A DNA stretch of 64,000 nucleotides from Pseudoips prasinana. Taxonomy: Eukaryota; Arthropoda; Insecta; Lepidoptera; Nolidae. The translations under genes and the position numbers were made by a program. The stretch lies in assembly GCA_951640165.1 (NCBI GenBank), contig OX621244.1, positions 14,960,001-15,024,000 on the forward strand. The letters are read 5' to 3'. The notes beneath the pieces were generated by a model. That model worked only from the letters and a program-made list of their open reading frames with translations. It was not told where the DNA came from and did not search any database. Shown piece by piece: positions 1 to 10,984 of the stretch (positions are counted from its first letter, which is position 1; every line of letters begins with the position of its first letter).

Positions 1-165
1 GTCGTGTCGCTAGCCATCCCATCGGATTATGAGAGTGATGGAATAGAAAGTGCTCCTGTGTTTGCCCACACACTTGAGCACTATAATATGTCCCGCGCGA
101 TGGCTAATCTCTATTGAGACTGGCCGCCGTTGCCGGATTCGGCTAGGAGGACATTATTATAATAC
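1..165 (+). mobile_element. SINE fragment (family C), 3' part
   Basis: This is the tail of a short interspersed element. It shares the phrase 'cccatcggattatgagag' with the copy at 13736-13915. It shares 'cactataatatgtcc' and the ending 'aggaggacattattat' with the reverse complement of the copy at 53765-53995, which still carries a tRNA-like head. The element runs off the left window edge, so its head is not visible. The 71-codon frame over it is not considered coding. The family assignment rests on shared blocks seen by eye. Confidence 0.6.
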
Positions 166-841
166 TTTTATAGGCTGGTTATCATACTTTTATAGGCCCT
201 TCCGTAGTAGAACCATACTTAAGCTTACAGTTGTCTTGTATAATTTGTATTGCATAGACAGCTAGCATCCATAGAGGTTGCCTGAACTTTAACCATAAGG
301 CCATTTATTATTATAGAAAAAATAGCAGAGTGAGAGTTTTACGCACGAAAATAAAACATGGACTGACATTGTGTGGTAGCCCTAATTTGTCGTCCGTAAA
401 TTTTAAAGCTGTCGTTTTTGTTAATCTGAGATGCGACACGACACAGGCGGTAAGACGCGAATAGACACGGTGTAAACGTTAACTTGTAGTCACTTTTCAT
501 TAACCGCAAGATTGTCGCGACATAAATGAACCTTAGCCTGTCAATTACAAGATTTATTTTGCAAGTGCAAGTGTTACTATTGATGTCAAGTTGATGTTAC
601 TGGCAAGTTTTACTTACTGTTATCTGTTAATTTTGTACAATCCCGTACGAGTTGTATAGTAATAAAGTTTTCCAATTAGTACGGCAAAGAGAAAATATTA
701 TTAACTGAAAAGATACCTTATTACTCATAGCTACAGACAGAATTTATCAGATGATACATTCATTCCTTCTTCTTCAGTTTTACGATGTTTATTGTTAAAA
801 AGACATAAGAGACATTCATCTTTCAAAGATAAATAAAATTA
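166..841. other. AT-rich spacer, nothing recognised
   Basis: No reading frame, RNA gene or repeat was recognised here. The phrase 'acttttataggc' occurs twice close together at about 166-200, which is the only local structure seen. Confidence 0.5.
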
Positions 842-2185
842 TTAACCCGGCGCCAATGACGCTGGGTCATATTGACCCGAGACGATTTTTTATGGACATA
901 CTTCTTGTTTACCAGCGTTTTGTGATTTAAGCGTTTGAGTAGCTGGAGTATTACCTCCCCGCTACCCGTACCGATGGTTGACTCAGTGCGACGCAGCCTG
1001 CTTAACGAGCCACAGGTACGCCAAGTTCAATCGGGTAAGTTTGACCCAGCGTCATTGTAAACGTAATATTTTCGTGACATACTTTTTTTTCTATTTTAGT
1101 GCTTTTATATTTATTTATGGTGTTCTTTAATAGGTTTAAGAAGATAATGGCACTAACAAATGATTTATCAAGCAATCTCGACCTTTTGACATTACGAAGA
1201 AGATGGAACGTAGTGGTGAAAATCACCAGCGCGATCAAATGTACGTACCAGATCAGAAAAAATTATATCCGATTTACTTGGTGTAAGATCCGGTGCTAAA
1301 AGTGCAAAAACTATATTTGATTGATGTCTACAGGTGACAAAAAGCAACCTGAAATCGTAACCTTTTACAATCACTCCAAGAGCGGAGTGGATATAGTGGA
1401 CGAACTTTCTGCGTCTTGAGTAGAAACACAAAACGATGGCCTTTTTTTTGAAATGCTGAATATATCAGGTATAAATGCAATCATAATATATCTGGCTAAC
1501 AATGATTATAGATACACGCATGAAAAGAAGACATTTCCTAAAAAATCTGGGACTTGCCATGGTGCAGGAACATTGACAAGTGCGACGAAGTCGAGTGAAT
1601 TTACCACGCCAACATGCGCAAAAATCGCAGAATTCACGGGTGAAACCACAGATGAACCACCTCAAAAGATTCCAGGCGTTCGCAAGTGATGCCAAATATG
1701 TCCGTTCATAAAAGCTAAAAAAACAAGTCATACTTGTCATGAATTTCAAATTTATATAAGATAAGATCGTTTGATTACCTAATGCAATAATTGTGAAGTT
1801 CGATGTCAGTAAATGATGAAAAAGGAGACTGATTGGCATTTATAATTATAAAAGTAACTTTATTGGATCTCTTTTTAGTATTATAATATATTTGTTTCCA
1901 ATGATTATTAATATTACTTAACAGAAAACTATAAGTAACGTTTGTTGTCTTTTCAAAGCTGAAATTTGCACGCCTCGTTGAGTATGTCAATAAAAAATTA
2001 TTTACTATATATATTAGTTTTATTTTTATATCTTTTTATGCAGAAAATATCCTTATTTAGTAAGCATTCATTATAATTTAGTAAAAGTATATATTTTTAT
2101 TATAAATCCTTGATAAAACTTCGGGTCAAAATGACCCGACGTCATCGTTCTTGCAATTTTTTTCGCGTCATTGGCGCCGGGTTAA
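842..2185 (+). mobile_element. piggyBac-like DNA transposon, decayed
   Basis: The element is bounded on both sides by TTAA (842-845 and 2182-2185), the target duplicated by piggyBac transposons. Inside lie perfect 17-bp inverted ends, CCCGGCGCCAATGACGC at 846-862 and its reverse complement at 2165-2181. Each end is followed by a GGGTCA...TGACCC subterminal palindrome. A further inverted copy of the left subterminal block lies at about 1031-1057. The interior holds a transposase C-terminus with stops (1321-1764). At about 1.34 kb it is shorter than usual autonomous members, so it is a deleted copy. The TTAA ends, the inverted termini and the transposase remnant agree with each other. Confidence 0.9.
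1321..1764 (+). pseudogene. piggyBac transposase, C-terminal remnant
   Basis: Reading one frame from 1321 gives a C-terminal piggyBac-type transposase segment. It contains PEIVTFYNHSKSGVDIVDEL, which matches the family block carrying the last catalytic Asp (GVDxxD), then a 'MLNISGINAIIIY' helix-like segment. It ends in a Cys-rich stretch (CQICP...KKTSHTCHEF), like the terminal zinc-finger region of the family. In-frame TGA codons at 1414-1416 and 1687-1689 break it, the second just before the Cys-rich part. The N-terminal DDE region is missing or unrecognisable. It cannot make a full transposase. Confidence 0.8.
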
Positions 2186-2254
2186 AAAGGTTTTGATATT
2201 TTTTTATGACTGCCGTCAATCTTGTCCTCTGCACCACACGTATGAATGGTGTGG

Positions 2255-2390
2255 TACAGCGGTTAAGATAGACGCTTCGTCCCGGGTTCAATTTCCGCAC
2301 AGGAAAAATATCTGTGTGACCCACAAGTAGTTGTTCTGAGCCTGGGCTTTGTGTCCGACAATTATATATTTGTAATGTTGTTAATTATAA
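2255..2390 (+). mobile_element. tRNA-derived SINE (family B)
   Basis: A tRNA-like head ('gtggtacagcggttaaga', then a B-box-like 'gggttcaatttcc') is followed by the family body 'ctgtgtgacccacaagtagttgttctgag' in broken form and 'tgtgtccgacaattat'. The best preserved member is at 45393-45600. This copy lies just outside the right end of the piggyBac element. Confidence 0.7.
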
Positions 2391-2590
2391 TTAAGCTTCT
2401 ATAATAAATAATAAAAGAGAAATAGACTTTCAATTAGTGTTATATTAGATTTTCAAATTACGTGTAACAAATGTTTTAATTTTCTTATAGTTTATTTAAT
2501 TTAATTTTAAAATGTTCTTTTCATATGTGATACCCTTGTTAAAACTATGTATTTATATGCCTTACAATACTATTTATTTATTATTGATAG

Positions 2591-2770
2591 ATATTTGTGT
2601 GTGTGAACATGTCTGTTTGTCCTGAGTCTGGGTGTAGTGAGTCTATATAAGAATGTATTTACAAAAAAGAAAAGTAGTATATGTAATATTCAGTTATCTG
2701 GTTTCCACAGCATAAGCTCTGCTTAGTTTGGAATCCGTGTGTGAATAATATCCCAGGATATTTATTTATT
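2591..2770 (+). mobile_element. tRNA-derived SINE (family A), 5'-truncated
   Basis: It carries the body and tail of the commonest SINE here ('gaacatgtctgtttgtcctgagtctggg', split over the copy; 'ggtttccacagcataagctctgctta'; 'cccaggatattt') but lacks the tRNA-like head. 5' truncation is normal for target-primed copies. Confidence 0.75.
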
Positions 2771-2905
2771 TATGTTACTTGGATTACTTATTTAGATCTA
2801 AAAAATAATGAAGCAACTATAGACCTGTCTTAATTAAATAATAAATATATTATATACTTTATAGCCATATAATACGAACAGCTCGCTGGAATGAAAAACA
2901 TGCGG

Positions 2906-5900
2906 TTTTTTTTATATATTTATTCTTTATTGCACACAGAAATACATATTCATATAAGTCATTAGAGCTAGCATGTACACAGGCGAGCTTAACTCAACTA
3001 TGAGTTCTCTTCCAGCAAACCTTTGTCAGAGTGAGAGCTTATATGAGATGGGTTAGAAACAGTGCACAACAATTTGACTTAAAAATAATACAAAAACAGA
3101 ATTTACCAGTGGTAAATAAATATATACATAAACCTGCTTACTAATACTACATACTAAGTTACTTACGTACATACCTAATTATATAACATAAATATTAAAC
3201 ATATAATATATACATAAATATTAACTGCCTGCCTGCTTAGTTAATTGAAAGAAGTGTTCTTTTGTTTTTCTCTTAAACACGTCAAGAGATGTTGTAGCGC
3301 GAATCGAATGTGGAAGGGCATTCCACAAACGCACTGCTTGAACAGTAAATGATCCGTCATACCGGCTTGAGGAGTGAGAAGGCATTCGAAGTAGAAGTGA
3401 AGTGGTTGAACGACAGATTTTTTCTCGCGGGACTAAATACTCAAAGCGTTCACGAAGATATGTGGGAGCTATGGTGTTATGAAGGATAGAATAGAGGAAT
3501 GATAGAATATGACAATCTCGACGTCTCCGAATAGGTAGCCAATTCAACTGCGACCGAAACTCGGACACGTGGTCATACTTTCGGAGGCCGTAAATGAATC
3601 GGATACATAAATTCTGGAGACGTTCGAGCTTGTTGAGAAGTTCTTCATTTGCATCCAGGAAACAGACATCGGCATAGTCCAGAAGAGGAAGTAGAAGTGA
3701 TTGAGCAAGGTAAATTTTAGTGCGAAAAGGCAAGAACTTCTGAAGCCGTTTTAGGGACTGAAATGAACAGTATACTCTCCTGCTTACTTCTGCAACGTGT
3801 TCGGACCATGATAAGGTGCAGTCAATAAATATCCCAAGGTTTTTGGCACATTTGGAATAAGTAATGGGAACGTCATCGTAAATTACTGGAGGTGGACATA
3901 TATTTACTATTGTGTTAAGCATATACTGGCCACCAATAATGAGAGCTTGTGACTTAGATGGGTTTACCAGAAGGCCAAAGCTTTTGGCCCAATCGCTAAT
4001 GTTACCAAGATCACTATTGATGGCAGCTATGGCTAAACTAAAATCCTCCACTTTAAAGTGACGATAAAGCTGCAAGTCGTCTGCGTAAAGATGGTAATTA
4101 GAAGATATAATTTTGGTAATAGCATTAATAAATACCGAGAAGAGAAGAGGAGAGAGTATGCCACCTTGAGGAACACCTGCAGTAAGATTACACCACTCGG
4201 AGGTAGCCTCGTCGTGACGGACTGACTGCGAGCGCCCTCGAAGATAAGATTCAAACCACACAATTACTGAAGACGAGACATTTAGAGAGGATAGGATACC
4301 GAGAAGGATGTCAAAGTCAACTGAATTAAAAGCGCTGCTGAAATCCAGTAACACCATAACCGTTAGTGATTTCCGCTCCATGGCCAAACGGATGTCATCT
4401 GTTATTTTGACCAGAGCTGTAGCAGTACTATGGCCAGGGCGGAAACCTGATTGGAAAGGGCTCAGCAGGCTTTTGGAAGAGAGATACCCTGAGAGTTGCT
4501 TGTTCACAATACTTTCAAGGACTTTGGATAGGATAGGAAGGATAGAAATTGGTCGGTACTGGGATAAGGAAGAAGGATTGGCTGATTTAGGAAGCGGTAG
4601 GATAAGGGCTTTTTTCCAAATAGAAGGGAAGGAACTTGTCTCCAGGGAGAAGTTAATAAGGTGAGTTATTATAGGAGCAAGTTCCTCTAGGATAAGGGAG
4701 ATCATTTGTAGCTGGAGCCCGTCAACTCCTACAGCTTTGGTGGATATTGATCGGAAGGAATTTTTAATATCTCGTTCAGTAACTGCTGTAAAAGAGAAAG
4801 AAGTACAATCTGGCATTGAAAGGTTAGAGAGGTATCTAAGAGTTGAAGATTTGGTGGTGGCACTCAATGCGACTGGTGGCTGTGAAAAGTGAGTATTGAG
4901 TGCATTGAGATCGACAGCTGTAACACTGCCATTTTCACTTTTGCCAACACCAAGTGATTTTAGAAATTGCCATACTTTTGTAGTGCTAAGATTATTAATA
5001 GAGTTATGTATGTGGCGTCTTTTAGCATCTCGACACATACGACTGCAGCGATTTCGGAGCTTTTTATAGACGTCCCAATTTTCATTAGAAGCAACCTTTC
5101 TATACCGTCTTTTGGCCTTGTCACGCTTAGACATAAGTTTTTTTATTTCATCGGAGAGCCATGGTGCAGGTACATGTTTAACCCTCACTTTTTTAATCGG
5201 AGCATGGCAATTATATAGATTTAAAATGAACTCAGTAAATATGGCAACTTTTGTGTCCAAGTCGTTACAGTTGTAAACAGGAGACCAGTCAATACTGCCC
5301 GCATCCTCCCTCAAACGGTCCAGGACAATGTTTTTGAAGCTGCGTATGAAGAGATATTGAGACTTACGTCGAGGGCAGCGAATTTTGTATGATAGATATA
5401 CAAGATCATGATAGGAAAAGGATGCCGGCAACTGGCCATGAGAAGATACTTTAGATAGGTCGGATACAATTATTAAATCTAAAAGAGAAGGAGAACTGTG
5501 AGGAGCATGATGTGTAGCTTCCAGTGGTAGAATGTGCATGTTGACCGAAGAAATCAGAGAAAGAAGCTTACGACTCCGTGCATCATCCTTAAGTAAACAG
5601 GTGTTAAAGTCTCCAAGGATTATTATGTTATCATATTGGGGCGCAAGATTTTCCAGTTTAGATTCGAAAGAAGAGAAGTAGTCGATATGGCATGATGGAC
5701 TATAATACACCCCCAAAAGCATTTTCGAATGATTAATGGTAATTTCCATAAAAAGATTTTCGGCAAATTTTGAATAATCACTTGGAGACTTGTCGACCAC
5801 CTTATGCTTCAAATCCATGCGTAAATAGATAGCCACTCCACCACACCCCTTTCCAGTTCTATCATTGCGCACTAGCTTATAGCCAGGTATAGCATACTGT

Positions 5901-6600
5901 TTCGAAGGAAGTGCAGGTTTAAGAAATGTTTCAGAAACAAGAATAGCATGAATGAGGTCAGACACAAAAGATGACAGAAGGTCAGGGTAATGAGCGTGAA
6001 TGCTTTGAGCATTTATATGTACCGCATTAAAACATTTAGATGACGAAAACGAAAGGTGTGAATAGAGCTGGTCGCGCAGTTGAAGTGATTCATCATCAGT
6101 AAATGCACTAGCGTAGTGTTCAGACGTAGAGGAAGAAGAACATGAAAGAAAATCGTCGTAATCGCTACTGGCAGACATAATAAACTAAATAATAATATCA
6201 ATACTATAAATGCGTAATAAAATAACAAATATAAAACAAATACAACTAAACGATAATAACCCCTACACACTCATTTTACTAAAAAAAAAAATATAAAAAT
6301 AAAACCGAACAACAAAATATTGGATAAACAGTGCAGTAATAGTACCACGTTTCATCCGTAACGATAAGCGCCAAAAGCCGCAGTCTCACAGGGTATGATT
6401 GACATTTGATAGTCGATGAAACAAAATTGTTAAAATGTCAATGTCATAGTTGTTATTTCTACACGGAACGCATAATTATTTACCTCCGAGTTATTTACAT
6501 ACAAATCTTAAATACCGTCAAATTACTGGAAGAATACAATATTAACGTGGTAAATTAAGAATGAGACATACTATATAATACTACCAATGAGTGTAGTTCA
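2906..6600 (-). mobile_element. Near-complete CR1-group non-LTR retrotransposon (LINE)
   Basis: A minus-strand LINE holds an intact endonuclease/reverse-transcriptase frame (3221-6178), a ~315-bp 3' UTR with an AATAAA signal (reverse complement of 'ctttatt' near 2921-2930) and a short A-rich tail (the T run at 2906-2913). Upstream of the frame about 420 bp look like a 5' UTR. A possible target duplication is AAAACATGCGG left of the tail (2895-2905) and AAAACATTGTCGG at 6601-6613. It is imperfect, so the 5' limit near 6600 is tentative. No separate ORF1 (gag-like) frame is visible. The clade (CR1/L2/Daphne-like) is inferred from the endonuclease and RT wording and is not tested. Confidence 0.85.
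3221..6178 (-). CDS. LINE ORF2: endonuclease and reverse transcriptase
   Basis: This 985-residue protein would nick DNA and copy the element's RNA at the nick (target-primed reverse transcription). Residues ~52-265 are an APE-type endonuclease: INAQSI (N56), SETFL (E83), GGVAIYLR, ILGDFNT (188-194), LLDLIIVSD and SYHDLVY (255-261). A basic linker (~330-410) follows. The reverse transcriptase spans ~520-790: YRPISILP, FQSGFRPGHST, LLDFSSAFNSVD (first Asp at 612), AGVPQGGILSPLLF and YADD (698-701). The C-terminal part includes the WLPIRRRRD type block seen in CR1/Jockey relatives. No internal stop or frameshift is present, so the copy may be young or still coding-competent. The start was chosen as the first ATG of the open frame; the Ser-rich N-terminal 50 residues are not a recognised domain. 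Confidence 0.92.
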   Translation of the reverse strand: MSASSDYDDFLSCSSSSTSEHYASAFTDDESLQLRDQLYSHLSFSSSKCFNAVHINAQSIHAHYPDLLSSFVSDLIHAILVSETFLKPALPSKQYAIPGYKLVRNDRTGKGCGGVAIYLRMDLKHKVVDKSPSDYSKFAENLFMEITINHSKMLLGVYYSPSCHIDYFSSFESKLENLAPQYDNIIILGDFNTCLLKDDARSRKLLSLISSVNMHILPLEATHHAPHSSPSLLDLIIVSDLSKVSSHGQLPASFSYHDLVYLSYKIRCPRRKSQYLFIRSFKNIVLDRLREDAGSIDWSPVYNCNDLDTKVAIFTEFILNLYNCHAPIKKVRVKHVPAPWLSDEIKKLMSKRDKAKRRYRKVASNENWDVYKKLRNRCSRMCRDAKRRHIHNSINNLSTTKVWQFLKSLGVGKSENGSVTAVDLNALNTHFSQPPVALSATTKSSTLRYLSNLSMPDCTSFSFTAVTERDIKNSFRSISTKAVGVDGLQLQMISLILEELAPIITHLINFSLETSSFPSIWKKALILPLPKSANPSSLSQYRPISILPILSKVLESIVNKQLSGYLSSKSLLSPFQSGFRPGHSTATALVKITDDIRLAMERKSLTVMVLLDFSSAFNSVDFDILLGILSSLNVSSSVIVWFESYLRGRSQSVRHDEATSEWCNLTAGVPQGGILSPLLFSVFINAITKIISSNYHLYADDLQLYRHFKVEDFSLAIAAINSDLGNISDWAKSFGLLVNPSKSQALIIGGQYMLNTIVNICPPPVIYDDVPITYSKCAKNLGIFIDCTLSWSEHVAEVSRRVYCSFQSLKRLQKFLPFRTKIYLAQSLLLPLLDYADVCFLDANEELLNKLERLQNLCIRFIYGLRKYDHVSEFRSQLNWLPIRRRRDCHILSFLYSILHNTIAPTYLRERFEYLVPREKICRSTTSLLLRMPSHSSSRYDGSFTVQAVRLWNALPHSIRATTSLDVFKRKTKEHFFQLTKQAGS

Positions 6601-6730
6601 AAACATTGTCGGAAAGCTACCTCGGAAGATTTTATTTCGCCGGCCTGCGGGATCTCGTAGCTGTAGATGTGTTTGCACCTTTGCCGGTGTCTTGCAGAGA
6701 CTTTCCCTTGTTGCGGTTGTTGGTATTCAT
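6599..6730 (-). other. Short 43-codon frame abutting the LINE 5' end
   Basis: A small frame starts MNTNNRNKGKSLQ and continues with basic, Ser/Thr-rich residues before TGA at 6599-6601. I do not recognise it. It lies at the proposed LINE insertion point. If the LINE (about 2906-6600) is removed, the frame reads on into the other flank for roughly 20 more codons. It could be the broken start of an older gene or element, LINE 5' sequence, or chance. Confidence 0.2.
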
Positions 6731-6885
6731 TTTTTATTAATAAAATTATAGATAAGTGTAGAATATTTTTTAAATCTTAGTAATAAGAAATATTTTTTGT
6801 ATTTTGCAAAGGGTGCAGTTTAAATACTGTAAATAATTAGAAAAGAATAATAATTATTTTCCTATCTAAATTGATTATTTTTACA

Positions 6886-9026
6886 TCTATATAAATAAAA
6901 AGACAAGTCCTGACTGACTGACTGACTCATCAACGCCCAGCCCAAACCCTTGGCCCTAGAAAGCTGAAATTTTGCAAAGATGTTTTCTTTATAATGTAGA
7001 CAAGGAATAAGGAAGGATTTTTCGAAATTCAACCCCTAAGGGGGTAAAACGGGGGTGCGAAGTTAGTATGAAACTTTGCCGTTTTTAAAGTTAGAGGCAT
7101 GAAAGTTGGTATTTGGCCTTGCAGTTAAAAATAAAAAATATAAGTTTCAAGATTTTTGGAAATTTCACCCCCAAGGGCAAAAAATAGGGGATGTAAGTTT
7201 GTACGAAAAAAGTCCCAATTTTTAAGTTAAACGCATGAAAATTAGCATTTGGCCTTTTAGTTAAAAATAAAAAATATATATTTCAGGATTTTTGAGTATT
7301 CCACCCCGAAGGTCATAAAATAGGGGATGTAAGTTTGTATCAAAAATGCGATATTTTTGAAGTTAAACGCATGAAAATGAGTATTTGGTCTTTCTGTTAA
7401 AAATATATAGCATTTACTTCAGGATTTTTGGAAATTACACCCCCAAGGGCGAAAAATAGGGGATATAATTTTATACTGCCTGACCGTCATATCAACGCAC
7501 AGTCTAAACGGCTGCAGTTAGGACTTGAATTTTGACAGTAGTTACCTTTTATGACGTAGGCATCCACTGAAGAAGGGTTTTTGAAAATACCATCCCCAAG
7601 GGACTAAAATAAGGGATGAAATATTTTATGAAAGTGCTTAATTTTGATGTTAAAGGCTTTAGTATATAGACTTGCAGTTAAAAATTATAATATATATTTC
7701 AGGATTTTTGAATATTCCACCCCCAAGGTCGTAAAATTGGGGATGTAAGTATATATGAAAAAAGTGCCAACAAGTTTTAAGTTAAACGCATGAAAATTGG
7801 TATTTAGCATTACAGTTAAAAATTTAAAGTATGTGTTTCAGGATTTCCGAGAATTCTACCACGTAGGGTGACAAATAGGGGAAGTTTGTATGAAAAATGT
7901 GACATTTTTTAAGGTAAACGCATGAAAATTAGTATTTCGCCTTTCATTTAAACATTATAAATATATCACCAGGACTTTTGGAAATTCCACCCCTAAAGAC
8001 GACTAAAATAGGGGATGTAAGTTTGTATGAAAACCTGTTTTTTTTTTTTTTGGAGTTAAAAGCATGTAAATTGCTATTTCAGTTAAAAATAAAGCAATCA
8101 AGGGAATAATTTGTTGTTAAAAAAGGTAATCCATAACTGATTCAATAGGTCAACACCAAAAATGTACGCCAACTTAAATTATAGAGAAATTCGTTTCTTA
8201 TTGCTTAAAATGTTGTGTTTGTTGTCGTCTAAGTAAAGATTTAGCGTTTTATAAGATTTGTAACTTCTTTTTTTTTGTATTTACATAACATATTAAAAAA
8301 CGTCAATTTAATAAAATTGGGATAAAAAAGTCATTGACCCAAAATTCGAGTTAGCGTAGTATAAATTGTTCGTGTCGAGATGATCGCACCCAAAAAATAT
8401 CATCTTAGTTTTACTGATCTACAAGTTCACAATTTTGTAACTCGATGGCTTTTATATCGATTCAGATCGCAGAACTCATTTGACATATCGGTTAAAATAA
8501 ATAAATGCTTGAAGTAAAAGGTAGTCCAAAACTGAATCAAAAGATGATCGCCTAAATCTCACCCAAAATATATGCCCACATCTTAATTTTACCGCTTTAC
8601 AAGGTTATATTTTTGTTAGTAGATGGTGTAATCATCGTTTTAGATCGCGCTATGGTTTCGTTCACAAAATGTGATATTAGACCTATCAATGCCGTGGTCG
8701 CAACCTAAGCTAATGGGAGTTACCTTGGTGATTAATGCATCGTTGATTATTATATTACTTTATTTGACTTACTGACTTTACTTAAGGACAATTAATATGT
8801 ATTCTTTGATATTTTTGGGTTTATGATATCGGGTCTTTTTTTTAAATAACAGTAGCAAAGTAGTCTTTAGTTTATTTCTTAGCTAGGTTATTTATAGGTT
8901 AGGTTTTCTGAAATTTATATTGCTTATTTCTTTTAATAGTTATAGTTTTGAGATTAAGCTAGAAGTAATTAGTTACATTGGTAATCATTCAAATTTGTCG
9001 CGGACGAAGTCGGGGGCACCAGCTAG
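6886..9026 (+). mobile_element. Helitron-like nonautonomous element, 2.1 kb
   Basis: It begins TCTATATAAATAAAAAG and ends GGGGGCACCAGCTAG followed by T. This is the TC...CTAG|T arrangement of Helitrons inserted between A and T, without target duplication. A GC-rich motif ('cgcggacgaagtcgggg') precedes the end, where a 3' hairpin would lie. There is no RepHel coding capacity. Much of the left half is a minisatellite (7020-8060). The right half (8060-9000) is AT-rich filler. The termini are those of a repeat class widespread in insects. Confidence 0.75.
7020..8060 (+). repeat. ~135-bp minisatellite, about eight diverged units
   Basis: Units share 'ataggggatgtaagtttgta', 'gttaaacgcatgaaaat', 'cagttaaaaat', 'tttcaggatttttg' and 'ccacccccaagg'. 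The marker 'aggggatg' or its variants recurs at about 7051, 7186, 7322, 7458, 7612, 7738, 7876 and 8010, a spacing mostly of 134-138 bp. The array lies wholly inside the Helitron-like element. Confidence 0.85.
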
Positions 9027-9574
9027 TACATTATAAATCTAACTTAATTGGAATATAAATCTCAGTATTAACCGGCTTCATAGAAAGCAGGTTACCAAGT
9101 CTCTATGCTTTATTATTATTTATGTGAGTTACGCGTTTTTATAAATGTTACGCGTTTTCTGCGTCGTAGATGAAACGATTTTGATAAAAGTCTTATTTTG
9201 TTTAACTTTGATGTAAATTATTTATTGTAAAAATGGAACTCCATTCTAAGTTTATTTAAAACAGTATTTTTTTTACTATGGGTTTATGTTATTGAACTTT
9301 TATATTTAGGTACACTAGTATTTTTTGTGAATGACGAGGCTAGCTATTATCGTACTGAGATTCATATAGGTACTTGGTTGCGTAACAGCAAGAATTTATA
9401 GGAAAAATTACGTAAATAAGTTGTTTTATCAACTTGTCGATGATAATGATTTTTATTTTTTCTCGAACCAACAGTAGTTATAGTATATATCTCGCAAACT
9501 TCCCGAAGGTAAAAAAGGCTGGAAAAGAAGGACTTGGGCCATACTTTGGGAGATACTGCGCACTAATAGCCTAT
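9027..9574. other. AT-rich spacer, nothing recognised
   Basis: No feature is supported here. Confidence 0.5.
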
Positions 9575-9842
9575 TGGCCCATTGGCGTGGTTGGCAAATG
9601 CTTGCTTTTCACGCTGGAGGTCGTGGGTTCGATTCCCACCGAGGACAGACATTTGTGTGCATGACGTGTCTGTTTGTCCTGAGTCTGGGTGTAATTATCT
9701 ATATAAGTATGTATGTATTTACAAAAGAAAAATATTATACATATGTATCTAGTATATCAGTTATCTGGTTTCCATAGTAGAAGCTCTGCTTAGTTTAGGA
9801 TCAGATGGCCGTGTGTAAATAATGTCCAAGGATATTATTAGT
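9575..9842 (+). mobile_element. tRNA-derived SINE (family A), near full length
   Basis: This is a good reference copy for the commonest SINE in the window. It has an A-box-like 'gcgtggttggcaaatgc' (9585-9601) and a B box GGTTCGATTCC (9626-9636), the internal RNA polymerase III promoter of the tRNA-like head. Next comes a body with 'ctgtttgtcctgagtctggg' and a tail with 'atctggtttccatagtag' and 'gatggccgtgtg', ending in ATT repeats. The head resembles a tRNA but lacks a convincing acceptor stem, so it is not a tRNA gene. Confidence 0.85.
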
Positions 9843-10984
9843 ATTATAGTCGTTTAGGATGCGGAAATTTAGACTTACTTTCTCTTTACTGTTCTCATTA
9901 GAGCGTCCAAAAATTAAACACGGTAAAAAGAAGTTCTCAAACATTCCGTTACACCTACAATACAAAATATAAATAAACGTATTTAAAATATAAAAAGAAG
10001 TTATGGAGAGAACAAGAAATATATATCTTTATTATCAACCTGCTCCAAATTATTCTCTTCCACAAAGAAAAATATTCGTATTTTGCTCTCAATTAATTTT
10101 ATTTGATATTAACATCGTAATATGGAAAATAAACCATTTGTTCGCTACCCAAGCTAACAGGATTCAAAACAAAGGGATTTGGATTAACCCTCGGTTATTA
10201 TGGGTTAATATTACTTGTAACAGTAACACGGCCATGTAATACCTAACGAATAGTCCCTCATAAATTTTAATTAAACATTTGATACTCTACAGCCGCTTTG
10301 ATAATCTACTTTAAAATTAATAATGTTGGTATTTATTTGTATGGTGTACATCGATTGTTATGGATGGTTAACATTCTGGTTTAGATTTGCATATTAGATA
10401 AATTCCGGGAAACATATGCGATTAAATTTAATATGAGGTCGATAACTTCACTGGAATGCTGGCCCCGAAACGTTTTAATCACAAATTTAGTGAATAAGAA
10501 TTTATATAGTACTTAAATTTATAAATAAATAATATAAATATCTATTATACACGCTACGGGAATGACGCCGTATATACCTCTATACCTATATGCAATCTTT
10601 GTACAACCATGACTATATGTTTGTATGCATTTATATATGAACAGAGTTTTATGTAGTCTTCTTCGACATCACTTTTGACTTATTATTGAGTCATACAAAC
10701 TTTCTCTTTAAATTCTATTTCGTAGGGCACAAAATTATCATCATTATCTGAAATAAATTAATACTTACAACATTTGTAAGCACACAAAATATAAACAAAG
10801 ATATCTTACTCAATGAGTTTAAATAAATTCCATATACAAGCAATCAAGACTTTAGCTGTAGTAGTTACGCTCGTCTCCTTACGGATTCCTAATTAAGTTT
10901 CTAGTAGGTTTTTAGTGTAATCTATGCAATTAAGTAACCACCACATCATATTTTAGACTAGCAGAAGATAAAGAACACTAAAAG
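9843..10984. other. AT-rich spacer, nothing recognised
   Basis: Short frames occur but none has protein-like composition or a family motif. No repeat copy was recognised. Confidence 0.5.

Noticed and set aside
1465..1839. 124-codon minus frame over the piggyBac element
   Set aside because: It is antisense to the readable transposase remnant.
4308..4664. 118-codon plus-strand frame
   Set aside because: It is antisense to the LINE reverse transcriptase, so it is a shadow frame.
7020..8060. CRISPR-like array
   Set aside because: Units are long, diverged and directly adjacent without spacers, inside a eukaryotic Helitron-like element.
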